Assembly (NCBI RefSeq): GCF_025630775.1
Contig: NZ_JAOSZE010000004.1
Coordinates: forward strand, 234,779 to 298,778
Direction: 5' to 3'
Length of the DNA: 64,000 nt
Source of the DNA: Actinoplanes sp. KI2
Lineage (GTDB): Bacteria > Actinomycetota > Actinomycetes > Mycobacteriales > Micromonosporaceae
Positions 44,370-54,528 of this stretch are shown here, one piece after another. The translations under genes and the position numbers were made by a program. Position 1 is the stretch's first letter. Each line of letters opens with the position of its first letter. The notes beneath the pieces were generated by a model that saw only the letters and a program-made list of their open reading frames with translations, had not been told where the DNA came from and ran no database searches.

Positions 44370-45823
44370 CGGAGGACCTCCACGTTCCCGGTGTCCATCT
44401 GCAGGTCGAGCTTGAGGGTGCCGCCACCGGTGCCGTCCGAGCCGAGGTCGGTGACGGTCTCGTTGTGCACGGTCCCCCCGTCGTACTCCTTGCCCAGGAT
44501 CAGCGCCCGCCCGGTGTCCAGCGACAGCGAAGCGGTCGTGTCGACCTTGGCCGGGAGCAGGACTCGCAGCTGGCCCACCTTCATGGTCAGGGTGACCGCC
44601 TGCGACTGGCCGGTGAAGTCGACGTCGCGCAGGTCGAGCGTCGCGTTGCCGGCGGTGAAGTCGTACCGGTCGGCGATCGCGGCGACGGTCTGCGGGCGGT
44701 AGACGCTGTTGCCCACCTGGCCGCCCCAGCGCTCGACGCCGGTCGAGATGCCCAGGCCGATCGAGGCGAGGATGGCCAGCGCGATCAGCCCGCGGGCCCG
44801 GCCGAACCACGCGCCGACGATCAGGCCGAGCGCGATCGTGACCAGCGCGGCCGCGAAGTAGGCGGAGACGGTGAGGTGCGCCCCGGCCATGCCGAGCACC
44901 GCCATCACGCCCATCACCAGGAGCACCGCGAAGAACGTGAGGCGGCCGAGCTTGGAGCGCTCGCGCGGCGGCTTCGGCGGCTTGGGCGTCCGGGGCTGCG
45001 GCTGCGGCGGCTGGTAGGCCGGCGGCAGGTTGCTGCTGGCCCAGGGGCCGTGCGGCGCGAACGGCGGCCGGTACCCGCCGGGCGCGGCCGGCATCGGCGG
45101 CATCGGGGAGACCGGGGGCATCGGCGCGGTCACCGGCTCCTCGGCCGCCGGGGCGCCGGCGCCCGGCGCCGGGAACGCGGCCGTCGGCGCGGTGGGCGCA
45201 CCCGGGGGCGGAACCTGGCCGGGCGGTGGCGGAAATGTGGCGGCCTGCCCGGGGTCGGGCGGCGCCGTGGAGCTCCCGTTGTTGCGCTTGATCAGCAGGA
45301 CCGCGCCGACGATCACCGCGGCGGCCAGCAGGCTGGCCCGCATCCCGTCGTGCACGATGAAGCCGAACGAGATCACCGCGGCCGCACCCAGCAGGATCAC
45401 GGTGAGCGGCGCCATCCCGGAGCGGCCCTTGCCGAGCAGGCCCTCGATCGGCGACGCGGTGTCCCCCTCGGCCGGGATGATCAGCCAGCCGATCAGGTAG
45501 AGCAGGACACCGACGCCGCTCAGCACGCCGAGCACGGCGACCAGCACCCGCCACAGCACCGGGTCGGTGTTGGTGGCCCGGGCCAGCGCCGCGCAGACGC
45601 CGGCGACATAGCGGCCCTGCCGGGGGCGTACGAGATGCTCCCGGGAGAAGGGCACCCCGGGCGACCAGGGCGGCGGCTCGGGCGGAGGGGTCGGGCCCGA
45701 CGAGGTGGAGGCGTCGGACGGAGGGATCGGGCCCGACGAAGGGGAGGTGTCGGGCGGAGGGGTCGTGCCCGACGAAGCGGAGGCGCCGGGCGGAACGGAA
45801 GCGGTGTTGGCTTCGTCGGTCAT
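44366..45823 (-). CDS. PspC domain membrane protein with Pro-rich linkers and C-terminal adhesin-like beta domain
   Basis: 485 residues from ATG 45823 (AGGA eight bases upstream). A Ser/Pro/Thr-rich start, then PspC (LVRPRQGRYVAGVCAALARA in part, with LLYLIGWLIIPAEGD), further helices, a Pro-rich cytoplasmic loop, more helices, and a C-terminal beta-rich domain (YDFTAGNATLDLRDVDF, LTMKVGQLRVLLPA) as in LiaF/toastrack proteins. It is divergent from the PspC kinase, matching the inhibitor-kinase-regulator layout of the corynebacterial EsrISR system; an EsrI-like role is inferred. Confidence 0.85.
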   Translation of the reverse strand: MTDEANTASVPPGASASSGTTPPPDTSPSSGPIPPSDASTSSGPTPPPEPPPWSPGVPFSREHLVRPRQGRYVAGVCAALARATNTDPVLWRVLVAVLGVLSGVGVLLYLIGWLIIPAEGDTASPIEGLLGKGRSGMAPLTVILLGAAAVISFGFIVHDGMRASLLAAAVIVGAVLLIKRNNGSSTAPPDPGQAATFPPPPGQVPPPGAPTAPTAAFPAPGAGAPAAEEPVTAPMPPVSPMPPMPAAPGGYRPPFAPHGPWASSNLPPAYQPPQPQPRTPKPPKPPRERSKLGRLTFFAVLLVMGVMAVLGMAGAHLTVSAYFAAALVTIALGLIVGAWFGRARGLIALAILASIGLGISTGVERWGGQVGNSVYRPQTVAAIADRYDFTAGNATLDLRDVDFTGQSQAVTLTMKVGQLRVLLPAKVDTTASLSLDTGRALILGKEYDGGTVHNETVTDLGSDGTGGGTLKLDLQMDTGNVEVLR

Positions 45824-45943
45824 GCCATCGATCCTGTCTCCGCAGGCGCCTGAGTTGCTTCCGGCGCCGACCCTGAGGCCACCCTGAGATCCGGGAGGCC
45901 GGATACCCGGGGACATTCCCCGTGGCCGGACAGCGCTCGACGT

Positions 45944-47236
45944 GTGACGATCGGTGTACCAGACCGAGGAGGAGTCATCACCGCCGCCGTCAACCCACCC
46001 ACCCGCCGGCTGGTCCGGCCGCGCGACCACCGGATCATCGCCGGGGTCGCCGCCGGCCTGGCGGAGCATCTGGGTGTGCCGCTGCTGGCGGTCCGCATCG
46101 CTCTGGTCGTCCTTCTCGGGTTCAGCGGTCTCGGCCTGCTGCTGTACGCCGTGTTCTGGGCCGTCCTACCGCAACAGGTTCCCACCGGCGCCGAGCCGGC
46201 GCGACGTGACCTCGGCAAGCTGCTGCCGTTCGCGGCGATCGGCCTGGGCGTCGTACTGTTGCAGTCCCTGGTCTTCAAGAACAGCGTGGCCGGCACGGTC
46301 GGCTGGCTGATCGCGGTGGTCGCGGTCGGCGTCGGCATCATCTGGCACCAGTCCGATCCGTCCCGTCGCGGCCAGTGGACCGGCAACCTGCCCCAGACGC
46401 CCTGGCTGGCCGCCGTGGTGGCGGAAAGCGACCGGCGCTACTTCCTGCTGCGCTTCGTCGGCGGCGGCGTGCTGATCGCCACCGGCATCATCGGCGTGGT
46501 CGCGGTGTACGCCCCGGGCGTCTCGTTCTCGGTGGTGGTCAACGGCGTGATCTTCGCGCTGGTCGGCCTGCTCGGCGTCGGCGTGGTCGCCGCGCCGCTG
46601 ATCTACCGGATGTTCAACCAGCTGCGCGCCGAGCGCGAGGGCCGCATCCGGGAGCAGGAGCGCGCCGAGGTGGCCGCCATGATCCACGACCAGGTGCTGC
46701 ACACGCTGGCCCTGATCCAGCGCAACTCGGCGGACATCAAGGAGGTGCAGCGGCTGGCCCGCGGCCAGGAGCGCAGCCTGCGCAATTGGCTCTACAAGCC
46801 GACCGCCTCGCCGACCGAGCGGTTCGCGGCGGCGCTCGAGCAGGCGGCCGCCGAGGTCGAGGACACGTACGCGATCAGCGTCGAGACGGTCGTGGTCGGC
46901 GACACCGAGTGCGACGAGCGGGTCGCCGCGCTTGTCGCGGCCGCCCGCGAGGCCCTGGTCAACGCCGCCCGGCACGCCGGGGTGCAGAGCGTCTCGCTGT
47001 ACGCCGAGGTCGAGGCCGACGAGCTGAGCGTCTTCGTCCGCGACCGGGGCGCCGGATTCGACCTCAACGGCGTGGAGGAGTCGCGCCACGGCGTCCGAGG
47101 GTCGATCATCGGGCGAATGAAACGCCACGGCGGTCGCGCCGAGATCCGCAGCACGCCCGGCGAGGGGACCGAGGTGCGCCTCATGCTGCCCACCACCCGA
47201 GAGAGCGTGACCGCTGGGAAGGAGTCCGCACGATGA
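45944..47236 (+). CDS. PspC-domain sensor histidine kinase (EsrS-like)
   Basis: About 430 residues: PspC segment (LVRPRDHRIIAGVAAGLAEH), two pairs of membrane helices, HisKA_3-type dimerisation helix with the phospho-His in MIHDQVLHTLALIQ, and an ATPase domain with N-box REALVNAARHAG and G1 box DRGAGFD. GTG 45944 lacks a ribosome-binding site. The strong GAGGAGGAG at 45965-45973 instead faces an in-frame ATC at 45977, so the real start is uncertain. The regulator follows with an ATGA overlap. Confidence 0.9.
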   Translation: MTIGVPDRGGVITAAVNPPTRRLVRPRDHRIIAGVAAGLAEHLGVPLLAVRIALVVLLGFSGLGLLLYAVFWAVLPQQVPTGAEPARRDLGKLLPFAAIGLGVVLLQSLVFKNSVAGTVGWLIAVVAVGVGIIWHQSDPSRRGQWTGNLPQTPWLAAVVAESDRRYFLLRFVGGGVLIATGIIGVVAVYAPGVSFSVVVNGVIFALVGLLGVGVVAAPLIYRMFNQLRAEREGRIREQERAEVAAMIHDQVLHTLALIQRNSADIKEVQRLARGQERSLRNWLYKPTASPTERFAAALEQAAAEVEDTYAISVETVVVGDTECDERVAALVAAAREALVNAARHAGVQSVSLYAEVEADELSVFVRDRGAGFDLNGVEESRHGVRGSIIGRMKRHGGRAEIRSTPGEGTEVRLMLPTTRESVTAGKESAR

Positions 47237-47889
47237 GCGAGACCGAGGGCGGCCGTCTCCGAGTCTTCCTGGTCGACGACCACGCGATGTTCCGCGCCGG
47301 CGTGCGCGCCGAGCTGGGCGTGCACGTCGACGTGATCGGCGAGGCCGGCACCGTGCCGGAGGCGATCAGCAAGATCGCCGCGAGTGAGCCGGACGTGGTG
47401 CTGCTCGACGTGCACATGCCGGACGGCGGCGGCCGGGCCGTGCTCGATGCGATGCGCCGCAGCCACCCGCACGTACGCTTCCTGGCGCTCTCGGTGTCGG
47501 ATGCGGCCGAGGACGTGATCGGCCTGATCCGAGCCGGCGCCCGCGGCTACGTCACCAAGACCATCTCGCCGGACGAGCTGGCCGCCGCGATCAAGCGGGT
47601 GGCCGACGGCGACGCGGTGTTCAGCCCGCGGCTGGCCGGGTTCGTGCTGGACGCGTTCGCCTCCCGGCCGGACGTGCCGGTCGCCGATCCCGAGCTCGAT
47701 CAGCTCACCAACCGCGAGCGCGAGGTGCTGCGGCTGCTCGCCCGGGGGTACGCCTACAAGGAGATCGCCAAGGAGTTGTACATCTCGATCAAGACGGTCG
47801 AGACGCATGTCTCCAACGTCCTGCGAAAGCTCCAAATGAGCAATCGTTACGAGCTGTCACGGTGGGCGGCCGACCGCCGACTGGTCTGA
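47233..47889 (+). CDS. NarL/LuxR-family response regulator (EsrR-like)
   Basis: 218 residues. The receiver is complete: VDDH acidic pair, phospho-Asp in VVLLDVHMPDGGG, Lys in GYVTKTIS. The LuxR HTH reads LTNREREVLRLLARGYAYKE and KTVETHVSNVLRKL. It is coupled to the PspC kinase and probably regulates the divergent PspC genes. The same kinase-regulator pair lies downstream of guaA in Corynebacterium glutamicum (EsrSR), where it answers cell envelope stress. Confidence 0.94.
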   Translation: MSETEGGRLRVFLVDDHAMFRAGVRAELGVHVDVIGEAGTVPEAISKIAASEPDVVLLDVHMPDGGGRAVLDAMRRSHPHVRFLALSVSDAAEDVIGLIRAGARGYVTKTISPDELAAAIKRVADGDAVFSPRLAGFVLDAFASRPDVPVADPELDQLTNREREVLRLLARGYAYKEIAKELYISIKTVETHVSNVLRKLQMSNRYELSRWAADRRLV

Positions 47890-48050
47890 CGCTGCGTCGT
47901 GATCCCTGTACAGAAGGGCATAAGCCCAGCTCAGACGGTTGTTGAAAGTTACCTGAAAGGGCCGTGGCGAGTATCGGCTTGGTAACAGGCTCTCGGGGTT
48001 CCGGTTTCGCTGTGTCACAGTTGCGGGCGACTCACATACCCCCGTGAGCG

Positions 48051-48072
48051 CACTGAAGGAGGCATCCTCCAC
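48051..48072 (+). promoter_or_regulatory. Ribosome-binding site of dppA in a small hairpin
   Basis: AAGGAGG is ten bases before the ATG, but its GGAGG can pair with CCTCC only two or three bases downstream, which would hide it. Confidence 0.4.
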
Positions 48073-49707
48073 ATGCGTGGGAATGGCCCATGGAAGGTGG
48101 CGGCCGGAGCGGCCGCCATCGCCTTGTTGGCGGCCGGCTGCTCCAGCGGCTCCTCGGACGACGACGAGACCCTGCCGAACACCATCAGCATCGGTATCTC
48201 CGAGCCGGAAAGCCTGATTCCGACCAACACCACGGAAATGAACGGCTCCTCGGTGTTGTCGTCCCTGTTCTATCCGCTCGTCCGCTTCGACGAGAAGAGC
48301 ACGCCGTACCTGGTCGCCGCCGAGGCGATCACGCACGACAAGGCGAACAAGGTCTGGACGATCAAGCTCCGCCCCGGGTTCACGTTCAGCAACGGCGAAC
48401 CGGTGACCTCGGACAACTACATCAACGCGTGGAACTACGGCGCGTACGGCCCGAACGGCCAGCTCGGCGCGTACTTCTTCAGCAAGATCGACGGATTCGC
48501 GGCGATGCAGGCGGTCGACCCGGACGGCGACGGTCCCAAGAAGGCCGGCGAGCCCAAGGCCCAGAAGCTCGCCGGGCTCAAGAAGATCAACGACACGACC
48601 TTCCAGGTGACGCTGACCTCCGGCTTCGCGGGCTGGGCGACGGTGATGGGGTACGACTCGTTCTACCCCATGCCCAAGGCCGCGTTCTCCAGCGACGGCG
48701 TGCTCGCGAAGGACTACGGCGAGGCCCCGATCGGCAACGGCCCCTTCAAGATGAAGGGGAAGTGGCGGCACGACTCGCAGATCCAGGTGGAGAAGGTCGC
48801 CGACTTCAAGGGCACGATTCCCAAGGTCGACGGCATCACCTGGAAGATCTACCAGGACCAGGGCGCGCAGTACGCCGACCTGGTCGCGGGCAACCTCGAC
48901 GTGCAGACGAAGATTCCGATCGAGAGCCTGGCCTCGGCGTCCGGCGATCTCGGTAACCGTCTGCAGAAGAGCCCGAGCTCGAGCTTCGCGTTCGTCGGCT
49001 TCCCGACCTTCGAGAAGGAGTTCTCCAACCGGGACGTTCGCCGGGCGCTGTCCATGGCGATCAACCGCGAGGACATGACCGACCAGATCTTCCTGGGCTC
49101 GGAGACCCCCGCGAAGTCGTTCGTCTCCCCGGTGGTCGAGGGCTACAAGGCGAACACCTGCGGCGACAACTGCGAGTACAACCCGGTCAAGGCCAAGCAG
49201 CTGTACACCGCCGCCGGCGGGCCCAAGGACATCAAGATCACGTACAACGCCGACGGCGGTCACAAGGCCTGGGTCGACGCCATGTGCAACCAGATCAAGG
49301 GTTCGCTGGGCATCAACTGCACCGGTGTGGGTGAGCCGAAGTTCGCCGACCTGCTCAAGAAGGTCGAGAAGAAGGAGCCGGTCGGCCTGATGCGGCTCGG
49401 CTGGGTGATGGACTACCCGCTGATGGAGGACTACCTCGGTCCGCTCTACACGACCGACGGCTCCTCGAACTACTACGGCTACAGCAACTCGGCCTTCGAC
49501 GACCTGGTCCGCCAGGGCAACGACGCGAAGACCACGGCCCAGGCCGAGAAGCTCTGGGGTCAGGCCGAGGCGATCCTCGCTCAGGACATGCCGGTCATCC
49601 CGCTCCGGTTCGGCCAGAACGTGTTCGGCCACTCGGAGAAGGTCACCAACGTGAGCATGGACCTGTTCCAGAAGGTCGACATCTACAAGATCGAAGTCGC
49701 CGAGTAG
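48073..49707 (+). CDS. dppA: Peptide ABC transporter substrate-binding lipoprotein
   Basis: 544 residues. Signal peptide GPWKVAAGAAAIALLAAGC with lipobox AAGC, then a Ser/Asp linker and the SBP_bac_5 fold (LFYPLVRFDEKSTPYLVAA, VRRALSMAINREDMTDQIF in parts). This family binds di- and oligopeptides outside the membrane. First of five genes in the order of a Dpp/Opp operon; the ligand class is inferred from family. Confidence 0.95.
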   Translation: MRGNGPWKVAAGAAAIALLAAGCSSGSSDDDETLPNTISIGISEPESLIPTNTTEMNGSSVLSSLFYPLVRFDEKSTPYLVAAEAITHDKANKVWTIKLRPGFTFSNGEPVTSDNYINAWNYGAYGPNGQLGAYFFSKIDGFAAMQAVDPDGDGPKKAGEPKAQKLAGLKKINDTTFQVTLTSGFAGWATVMGYDSFYPMPKAAFSSDGVLAKDYGEAPIGNGPFKMKGKWRHDSQIQVEKVADFKGTIPKVDGITWKIYQDQGAQYADLVAGNLDVQTKIPIESLASASGDLGNRLQKSPSSSFAFVGFPTFEKEFSNRDVRRALSMAINREDMTDQIFLGSETPAKSFVSPVVEGYKANTCGDNCEYNPVKAKQLYTAAGGPKDIKITYNADGGHKAWVDAMCNQIKGSLGINCTGVGEPKFADLLKKVEKKEPVGLMRLGWVMDYPLMEDYLGPLYTTDGSSNYYGYSNSAFDDLVRQGNDAKTTAQAEKLWGQAEAILAQDMPVIPLRFGQNVFGHSEKVTNVSMDLFQKVDIYKIEVAE

Positions 49708-49787
49708 TTTCCCCGTGAAGGTGGTGGCGCCGCGGTCCGTGTGACACCGTGGCGCCACCGCATTTCGTCCTGCAAAAAAGGCCTCAC

Positions 49788-50714
49788 ATGTTCCGCTTCA
49801 TCGTGCGGCGCCTGCTGCAGATGGTCCTCACCTTCTTCGGCGCCACCTTCGTCGTGTACGCGTTGATGTTCGCGGTGCAGGACGACCCACTCCAGGCGCT
49901 GGTCGGCGAGCGTCCGCTCACCGTCAGCCAGCGGGCCGCGCTCACCGAGCGCTACCACCTCGACGAGGGCTTCCTCAAGCAGTACTGGTACTACGTGAAG
50001 GGGCTGCTCACCGGCGACCTCGGCACGTCGCTGACCGGCCGCAAGATCTCCGACATGCTCGCCGACGCCTGGCCGGTCACCCTCCGGCTCGCGGTGCTGG
50101 CGATCATCATGGCGGCCACCGTCGCGATCGCCGCCGGCGTCATCTCCGGCATCCGGCGCGGCAGCATCTTCGACAACGCCACGCTGTTCGGCACGCTGGT
50201 CGTGCTCGCCATGCCGATCGTCGTGCTCGCGCCGCTGGCCCAGCTGATCTTCGGCATCAAGCTCGGCTGGTTCCCGCCGACCGCCGGCAAGGACGCGACG
50301 CTGTACGAGTTGCTGCTGCCCGCGGCCGTGCTGGGCAGCCTGGTCGTGGCCACCGAGCTGCGGGTCACCCGCGCCTCGGTCGCCGAGAACCTGCGCGCCG
50401 ACTATGTGCGGACCGCGCGGGCCAAGGGACTCGCCCGGAGCCGGGTGATCGGCGTACACGTGCTGCGCAACTCGCTCATCCCGGTCATCACGCTGATCGG
50501 CGTCGACATCGGCGTGCTGATGTCCGGCGCGATCGTCACCGAGAAGGTCTTCAACATCCCCGGGGTCGGGTTCAACCTCTTTCGCGGCATCCGCACCGAG
50601 GACGGCCCGCTCGTGGTCGGCTTCGTCAGCTTCCTGGTGATCGTGTTCCTGGTCGTGAACCTGCTCGTCGACCTGCTCTACGCCGTACTCGATCCCAGGA
50701 TTCGCTATGAGTGA
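49788..50714 (+). CDS. dppB: Peptide ABC transporter permease, DppB/OppB family
   Basis: ATG 49788 follows AAGG at six bases; 308 residues. The start MFRFIVRRLLQMVLTFFGATFVVY is typical of DppB (in parts). Six membrane helices and the EAA loop (DYVRTARAKGLARSRVIGVH) that docks the ATPase. Overlaps dppC by eight bases. Confidence 0.95.
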   Translation: MFRFIVRRLLQMVLTFFGATFVVYALMFAVQDDPLQALVGERPLTVSQRAALTERYHLDEGFLKQYWYYVKGLLTGDLGTSLTGRKISDMLADAWPVTLRLAVLAIIMAATVAIAAGVISGIRRGSIFDNATLFGTLVVLAMPIVVLAPLAQLIFGIKLGWFPPTAGKDATLYELLLPAAVLGSLVVATELRVTRASVAENLRADYVRTARAKGLARSRVIGVHVLRNSLIPVITLIGVDIGVLMSGAIVTEKVFNIPGVGFNLFRGIRTEDGPLVVGFVSFLVIVFLVVNLLVDLLYAVLDPRIRYE

Positions 50715-51614
50715 CATGAACGCCCTGGTCGCGGAAGCGCCGGCAGCGCCGGGCGGCAAGTCCCGCAGCCTCGCCGCCGACGCCTGGCACGACCTGCGGC
50801 GCAGCAAGATCTTCTGGGCCGCGCTGGTGATCATCGTGATCGTGGTGCTGATGGCGATCTGGCCGTCCCTGTTCACCTCCGCCGACCCGCACGACTGCGT
50901 GCTCAACCGCCAGCACAAGGGCGCCAGCGGCGGCGCGATCTTCGGGTACGACTTCCAGGGCTGCGACGTCTACGCCAAGACGGTGTACGGCGCCCGCTAC
51001 TCGGTCGTCGTGGGCGTCTTCAGCGTCCTGATCGCCGGCGTCATCGGCCTCGCCGTGGGCCTGTCGGCCGGCTACTTCGGCGGCTGGCTCGACGCGCTGC
51101 TGTCCCGCTTCGTCGACGTCATGCTCGGCGTCCCGTTCCTGCTCGGCGCGATCGTGCTGGGCAAGCGCCTCTCGGCCGACCCGGGCAACAGCAACGGCGT
51201 CCTCGCCGTGACGCTCACCCTGGGCATCCTCGGCTGGACGACCGCGGCCCGCGTCATGCGCTCCTCGGTGATGACGGCGAAGAACCAGGACTACGTGGCG
51301 GCCGCCCGGATGCTCGGCGCCGGCCCCGGCCGGCTGATCTTCCGGCACGTCCTGCCGAACGCGATGGCACCGTTCATCGTGGTGCTGACCATCCTGCTCG
51401 GCATCAACATCGCCAGCGAGGCCACGCTGTCCTTCCTCGGCGTCGGGCTCAAGGGCAACGCGGTGAGCTGGGGCATCTCGATCTCCGAGGCCACCGGGTA
51501 CGTCCGCGTCGCGCCGGGCCCGCTGATCTGGCCGTCGGTGTTCCTGGCCGCGACCGTGCTGGCCTTCATCATGCTCGGCGACGCCGTACGCGACGCCTTC
51601 GACCCGAAGCTGCG

Positions 51615-51618
<4 letters not shown>
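50707..51618 (+). CDS. dppC: Peptide ABC transporter permease, DppC/OppC family
   Basis: 303 residues. Cytoplasmic start, first helix IFWAALVIIVIVVLMAIWP, extracellular loop with two cysteines (HDCVLNRQHKG and DFQGCDVYAK) and the EAA loop DYVAAARMLGAGPGRLIFRH. Overlaps dppD by four bases. Confidence 0.95.
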
Positions 51619-52644
<1,026 letters not shown>

Positions 52645-52652
<8 letters not shown>

Positions 52653-53661
52653 CGTACGCGACCTCGTGCTCGAGACCCGCAACCTGGTCAAGCACTTCCC
52701 GATCACGCAGGGCATCGTCTTCAAGTCCAAGGTCGGCGCGGTCCGGGCGGTCGACGGCGTGGACCTCCAGCTGCGCCGCGGCGAGACGCTGGGCGTCGTC
52801 GGCGAGTCCGGCTGCGGCAAGTCCACCCTGGCGAAGCTGCTGGTCGGCCTGGAGAAGCCGACCAGCGGCGAGGTGATGGTGCGCGGCGAGAACATCGCTC
52901 GCCTGTCCGGCCAGAGCCTGCGCCGGGCGCGTCGCAACATCCAGATGGTGTTGCAGGACCCGTACACGTCGCTGAATCCCCGGATGACCGTGGGCGACAT
53001 CATCGGCGAGCCGTTCGCGATTCACCCCGACGCGGTACCGCGCGGCGGCCGGGAGCGCGGCGTGCAGGAGCTGCTCGACCTGGTCGGCCTGAACCCCGAC
53101 CATCTCAACCGTTACCCGCACCAGTTCTCCGGCGGACAGCGCCAGCGCATCGGCATCGCCCGCGCGCTCGCCCTCCGCCCCGAGATCATCGTCTGCGACG
53201 AGCCGGTCTCCGCCCTCGACGTCTCGATCCAGGCCCAGGTGATCAACCTGCTCGAGCGCCTGCAGCGCGAGCTCGGCCTGTCGTACATCTTCATCGCCCA
53301 CGACCTGTCCGTGGTCCGGCACATCTCCGACCGGGTCGCCGTGATGTACCTCGGCAAGGTTGTCGAGACCGGCTACCACATGGCCATCTACGAGCAGCCG
53401 ACGCACCCGTACACGCAGGCGCTGCTCTCCGCGGTCCCGGTGCCCGACCCGCGCCTGCGCGGCCGCCGCGACCACATCGTGCTCGAGGGCGACGTGCCGT
53501 CGCCGGCCGACCCGCCGTCCGGGTGCCGCTTCCGCACCCGCTGCTGGAAGGCGCAGCCGTACTGCGCCGACCACGAGCCGCTGCTGCAGGTCCGGCAGCG
53601 CTCACCGCACCCGAGCGCCTGCCACTACGCCGAAAGCCGCGACGTCCTCCACCGCTACTGA
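52645..53661 (+). CDS. dppF: Peptide ABC transporter ATP-binding protein DppF
   Basis: GTG 52645 has GGAGG six bases upstream; 338 residues. Walker A GESGCGKST, signature FSGGQRQRIGIARALA, Walker B IIVCDEPVSALD, and C-terminal cysteines in SGCRFRTRCWKAQPYCADHEP. It closes the operon; an 81-bp repeat array follows. Confidence 0.96.
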
Positions 53662-53703
53662 ATTTCGTACGAGTCACCCGGCGCCCGGATCTTGAGGCGT
53701 AGG

Positions 53704-53722
53704 TGTTCGCGGTTGACGCGAA
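53704..53722. terminator. Short hairpin after dppF
   Basis: GTTCGCG-N5-CGCGAAC, overlapping the first 81-bp repeat. Weak as a terminator. Confidence 0.35.
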
Positions 53723-54035
53723 CGCTCCGGGCTTGGGGAGTTCGTGCGCGGCGCGGGCAGCGGCCGGCCGCGTCTCAGTCGGGCGCGTGACGGTTGACGC
53801 GAACGCTCCCGGCTTGGGGAGTTCGTGCGCGGCGCGGGCAGCGGCCGGCCACGTCTCAGTCGGGCGCGTGACGGTTGACGCGAACGCTCCGGGCTTGGGG
53901 AGTTCGTGCGCGGCGCGGGCAGCGGCCGGCCATGTCTCAGTCGGGCGCGTGACGGTTGACGCGAACGCTCCGGGCTTGGGGAGTTCGTGCGCGGCGCGGG
54001 CAGCGGCGGGCCACGTCTCAGTCGGGCGCGTGACG
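53712..54035. repeat. 81-bp tandem repeat, four copies
   Basis: Copies begin at 53712, 53793, 53874 and 53955, and differ at only a few positions. The unit starts GTTGACGCGAACGCTCC and ends GTCGGGCGCGTGACG. It has no stop in the forward frame, so it looks like a 27-residue protein repeat, but no start or codon bias supports a gene. It fills the 409-base gap between dppF and the convergent chorismate mutase gene. Confidence 0.95.
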
Positions 54036-54070
54036 GTGCGGCCCGTCGAGCGGCTGGGACGTGACGCCCG

Positions 54071-54361
54071 TCAGAGGGGGCCGCGGCCGGCGCGGAGGAT
54101 CATCAGGGCAATCTGGGTGCCGTCGGGGCCCAGGGCGGCGCGGAAGCGGTCGACGATCTCGCGCTCGCGGGACAGGACCAGGCGGGTGCCGCCGCTGGCC
54201 ATGCGGGTCTTGCCGACCGCCTGGGAGAGGCGCGCCCGCTCCAGCCACAGGTCGATGATGGCCTGGTCGATCTCGTCGATGCGCTCGCGCATGGCACGGA
54301 TCTCGTCGGCGGCCAGGGGCTCGCCCGCCCCGGTCGTCTGGTCCACCACGTCGGCGGTCAT
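54071..54361 (-). CDS. aroQ: Chorismate mutase, AroQ class
   Basis: Turns chorismate into prephenate for Phe and Tyr. 96 residues from ATG 54361, with GAGGAG six bases upstream. One CM_2 helical domain: EIRAMRERIDEIDQAIIDLW, LERARLSQAVGKTRMASGGT and LSREREIVDRFRAALGPDG hold the active-site Arg, Lys and Glu positions. It resembles the intracellular mycobacterial enzyme (Rv0948c), which also lies near uvrD1/pcrA. A leader peptide and hairpin precede it. Confidence 0.92.
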   Translation of the reverse strand: MTADVVDQTTGAGEPLAADEIRAMRERIDEIDQAIIDLWLERARLSQAVGKTRMASGGTRLVLSREREIVDRFRAALGPDGTQIALMILRAGRGPL

Positions 54362-54410
54362 GTCGTGCTCCTCGGGTGCTCGCGCCCCGGTCGACCCGGC
54401 CCGGGCAGCA

Positions 54411-54442
54411 TCAAGCCCCGGGCTGGGAAGCCCGGGGCTTGA
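54411..54442 (-). terminator. Attenuator hairpin before chorismate mutase
   Basis: A perfect 14-bp stem (TCAAGCCCCGGGCT and complement) with a four-base loop, 14 bases after the leader peptide stop. No T-run follows, which is common for high-GC terminators. Confidence 0.75.
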
Positions 54443-54456
54443 AGTAGGTCTGTCGT

Positions 54457-54522
54457 TCAGACGCGGCCTACGGTCGCCGGACTTCCGGTGCCGTAGTAAA
54501 AAAATCGCGTCTGCTGGATCAC
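54457..54522 (-). CDS. Phe/Tyr leader peptide of chorismate mutase
   Basis: A 21-residue frame from GTG 54522 to a TGA at 54457. It reads VIQQTR, then two Phe (TTT TTT) and two Tyr (TAC TAC) codons at 54493-54504, and ends in GTGSPATVGRV. The consecutive aromatic codons lie immediately ahead of a hairpin (54469-54495), and a strong hairpin follows the stop. Stalling at FFYY when charged tRNA-Phe or tRNA-Tyr is short would alter the RNA fold and allow read-through into chorismate mutase. This is the classical attenuation layout; the regulation itself is inferred. Confidence 0.78.
   Translation of the reverse strand: MIQQTRFFYYGTGSPATVGRV
54469..54495 (-). promoter_or_regulatory. Pause hairpin of the leader
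   Basis: TACGG and CCGTA, then CCGGA and TCCGG, pair around AG. Its left arm begins with the second Tyr codon, so a ribosome stalled there would cover it. Confidence 0.65.
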
Positions 54523-54528
54523 GAGCCG

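Noticed and set aside
53712..54035. CRISPR array
   Set aside because: The units are contiguous with no unique spacers, and no cas gene is present.
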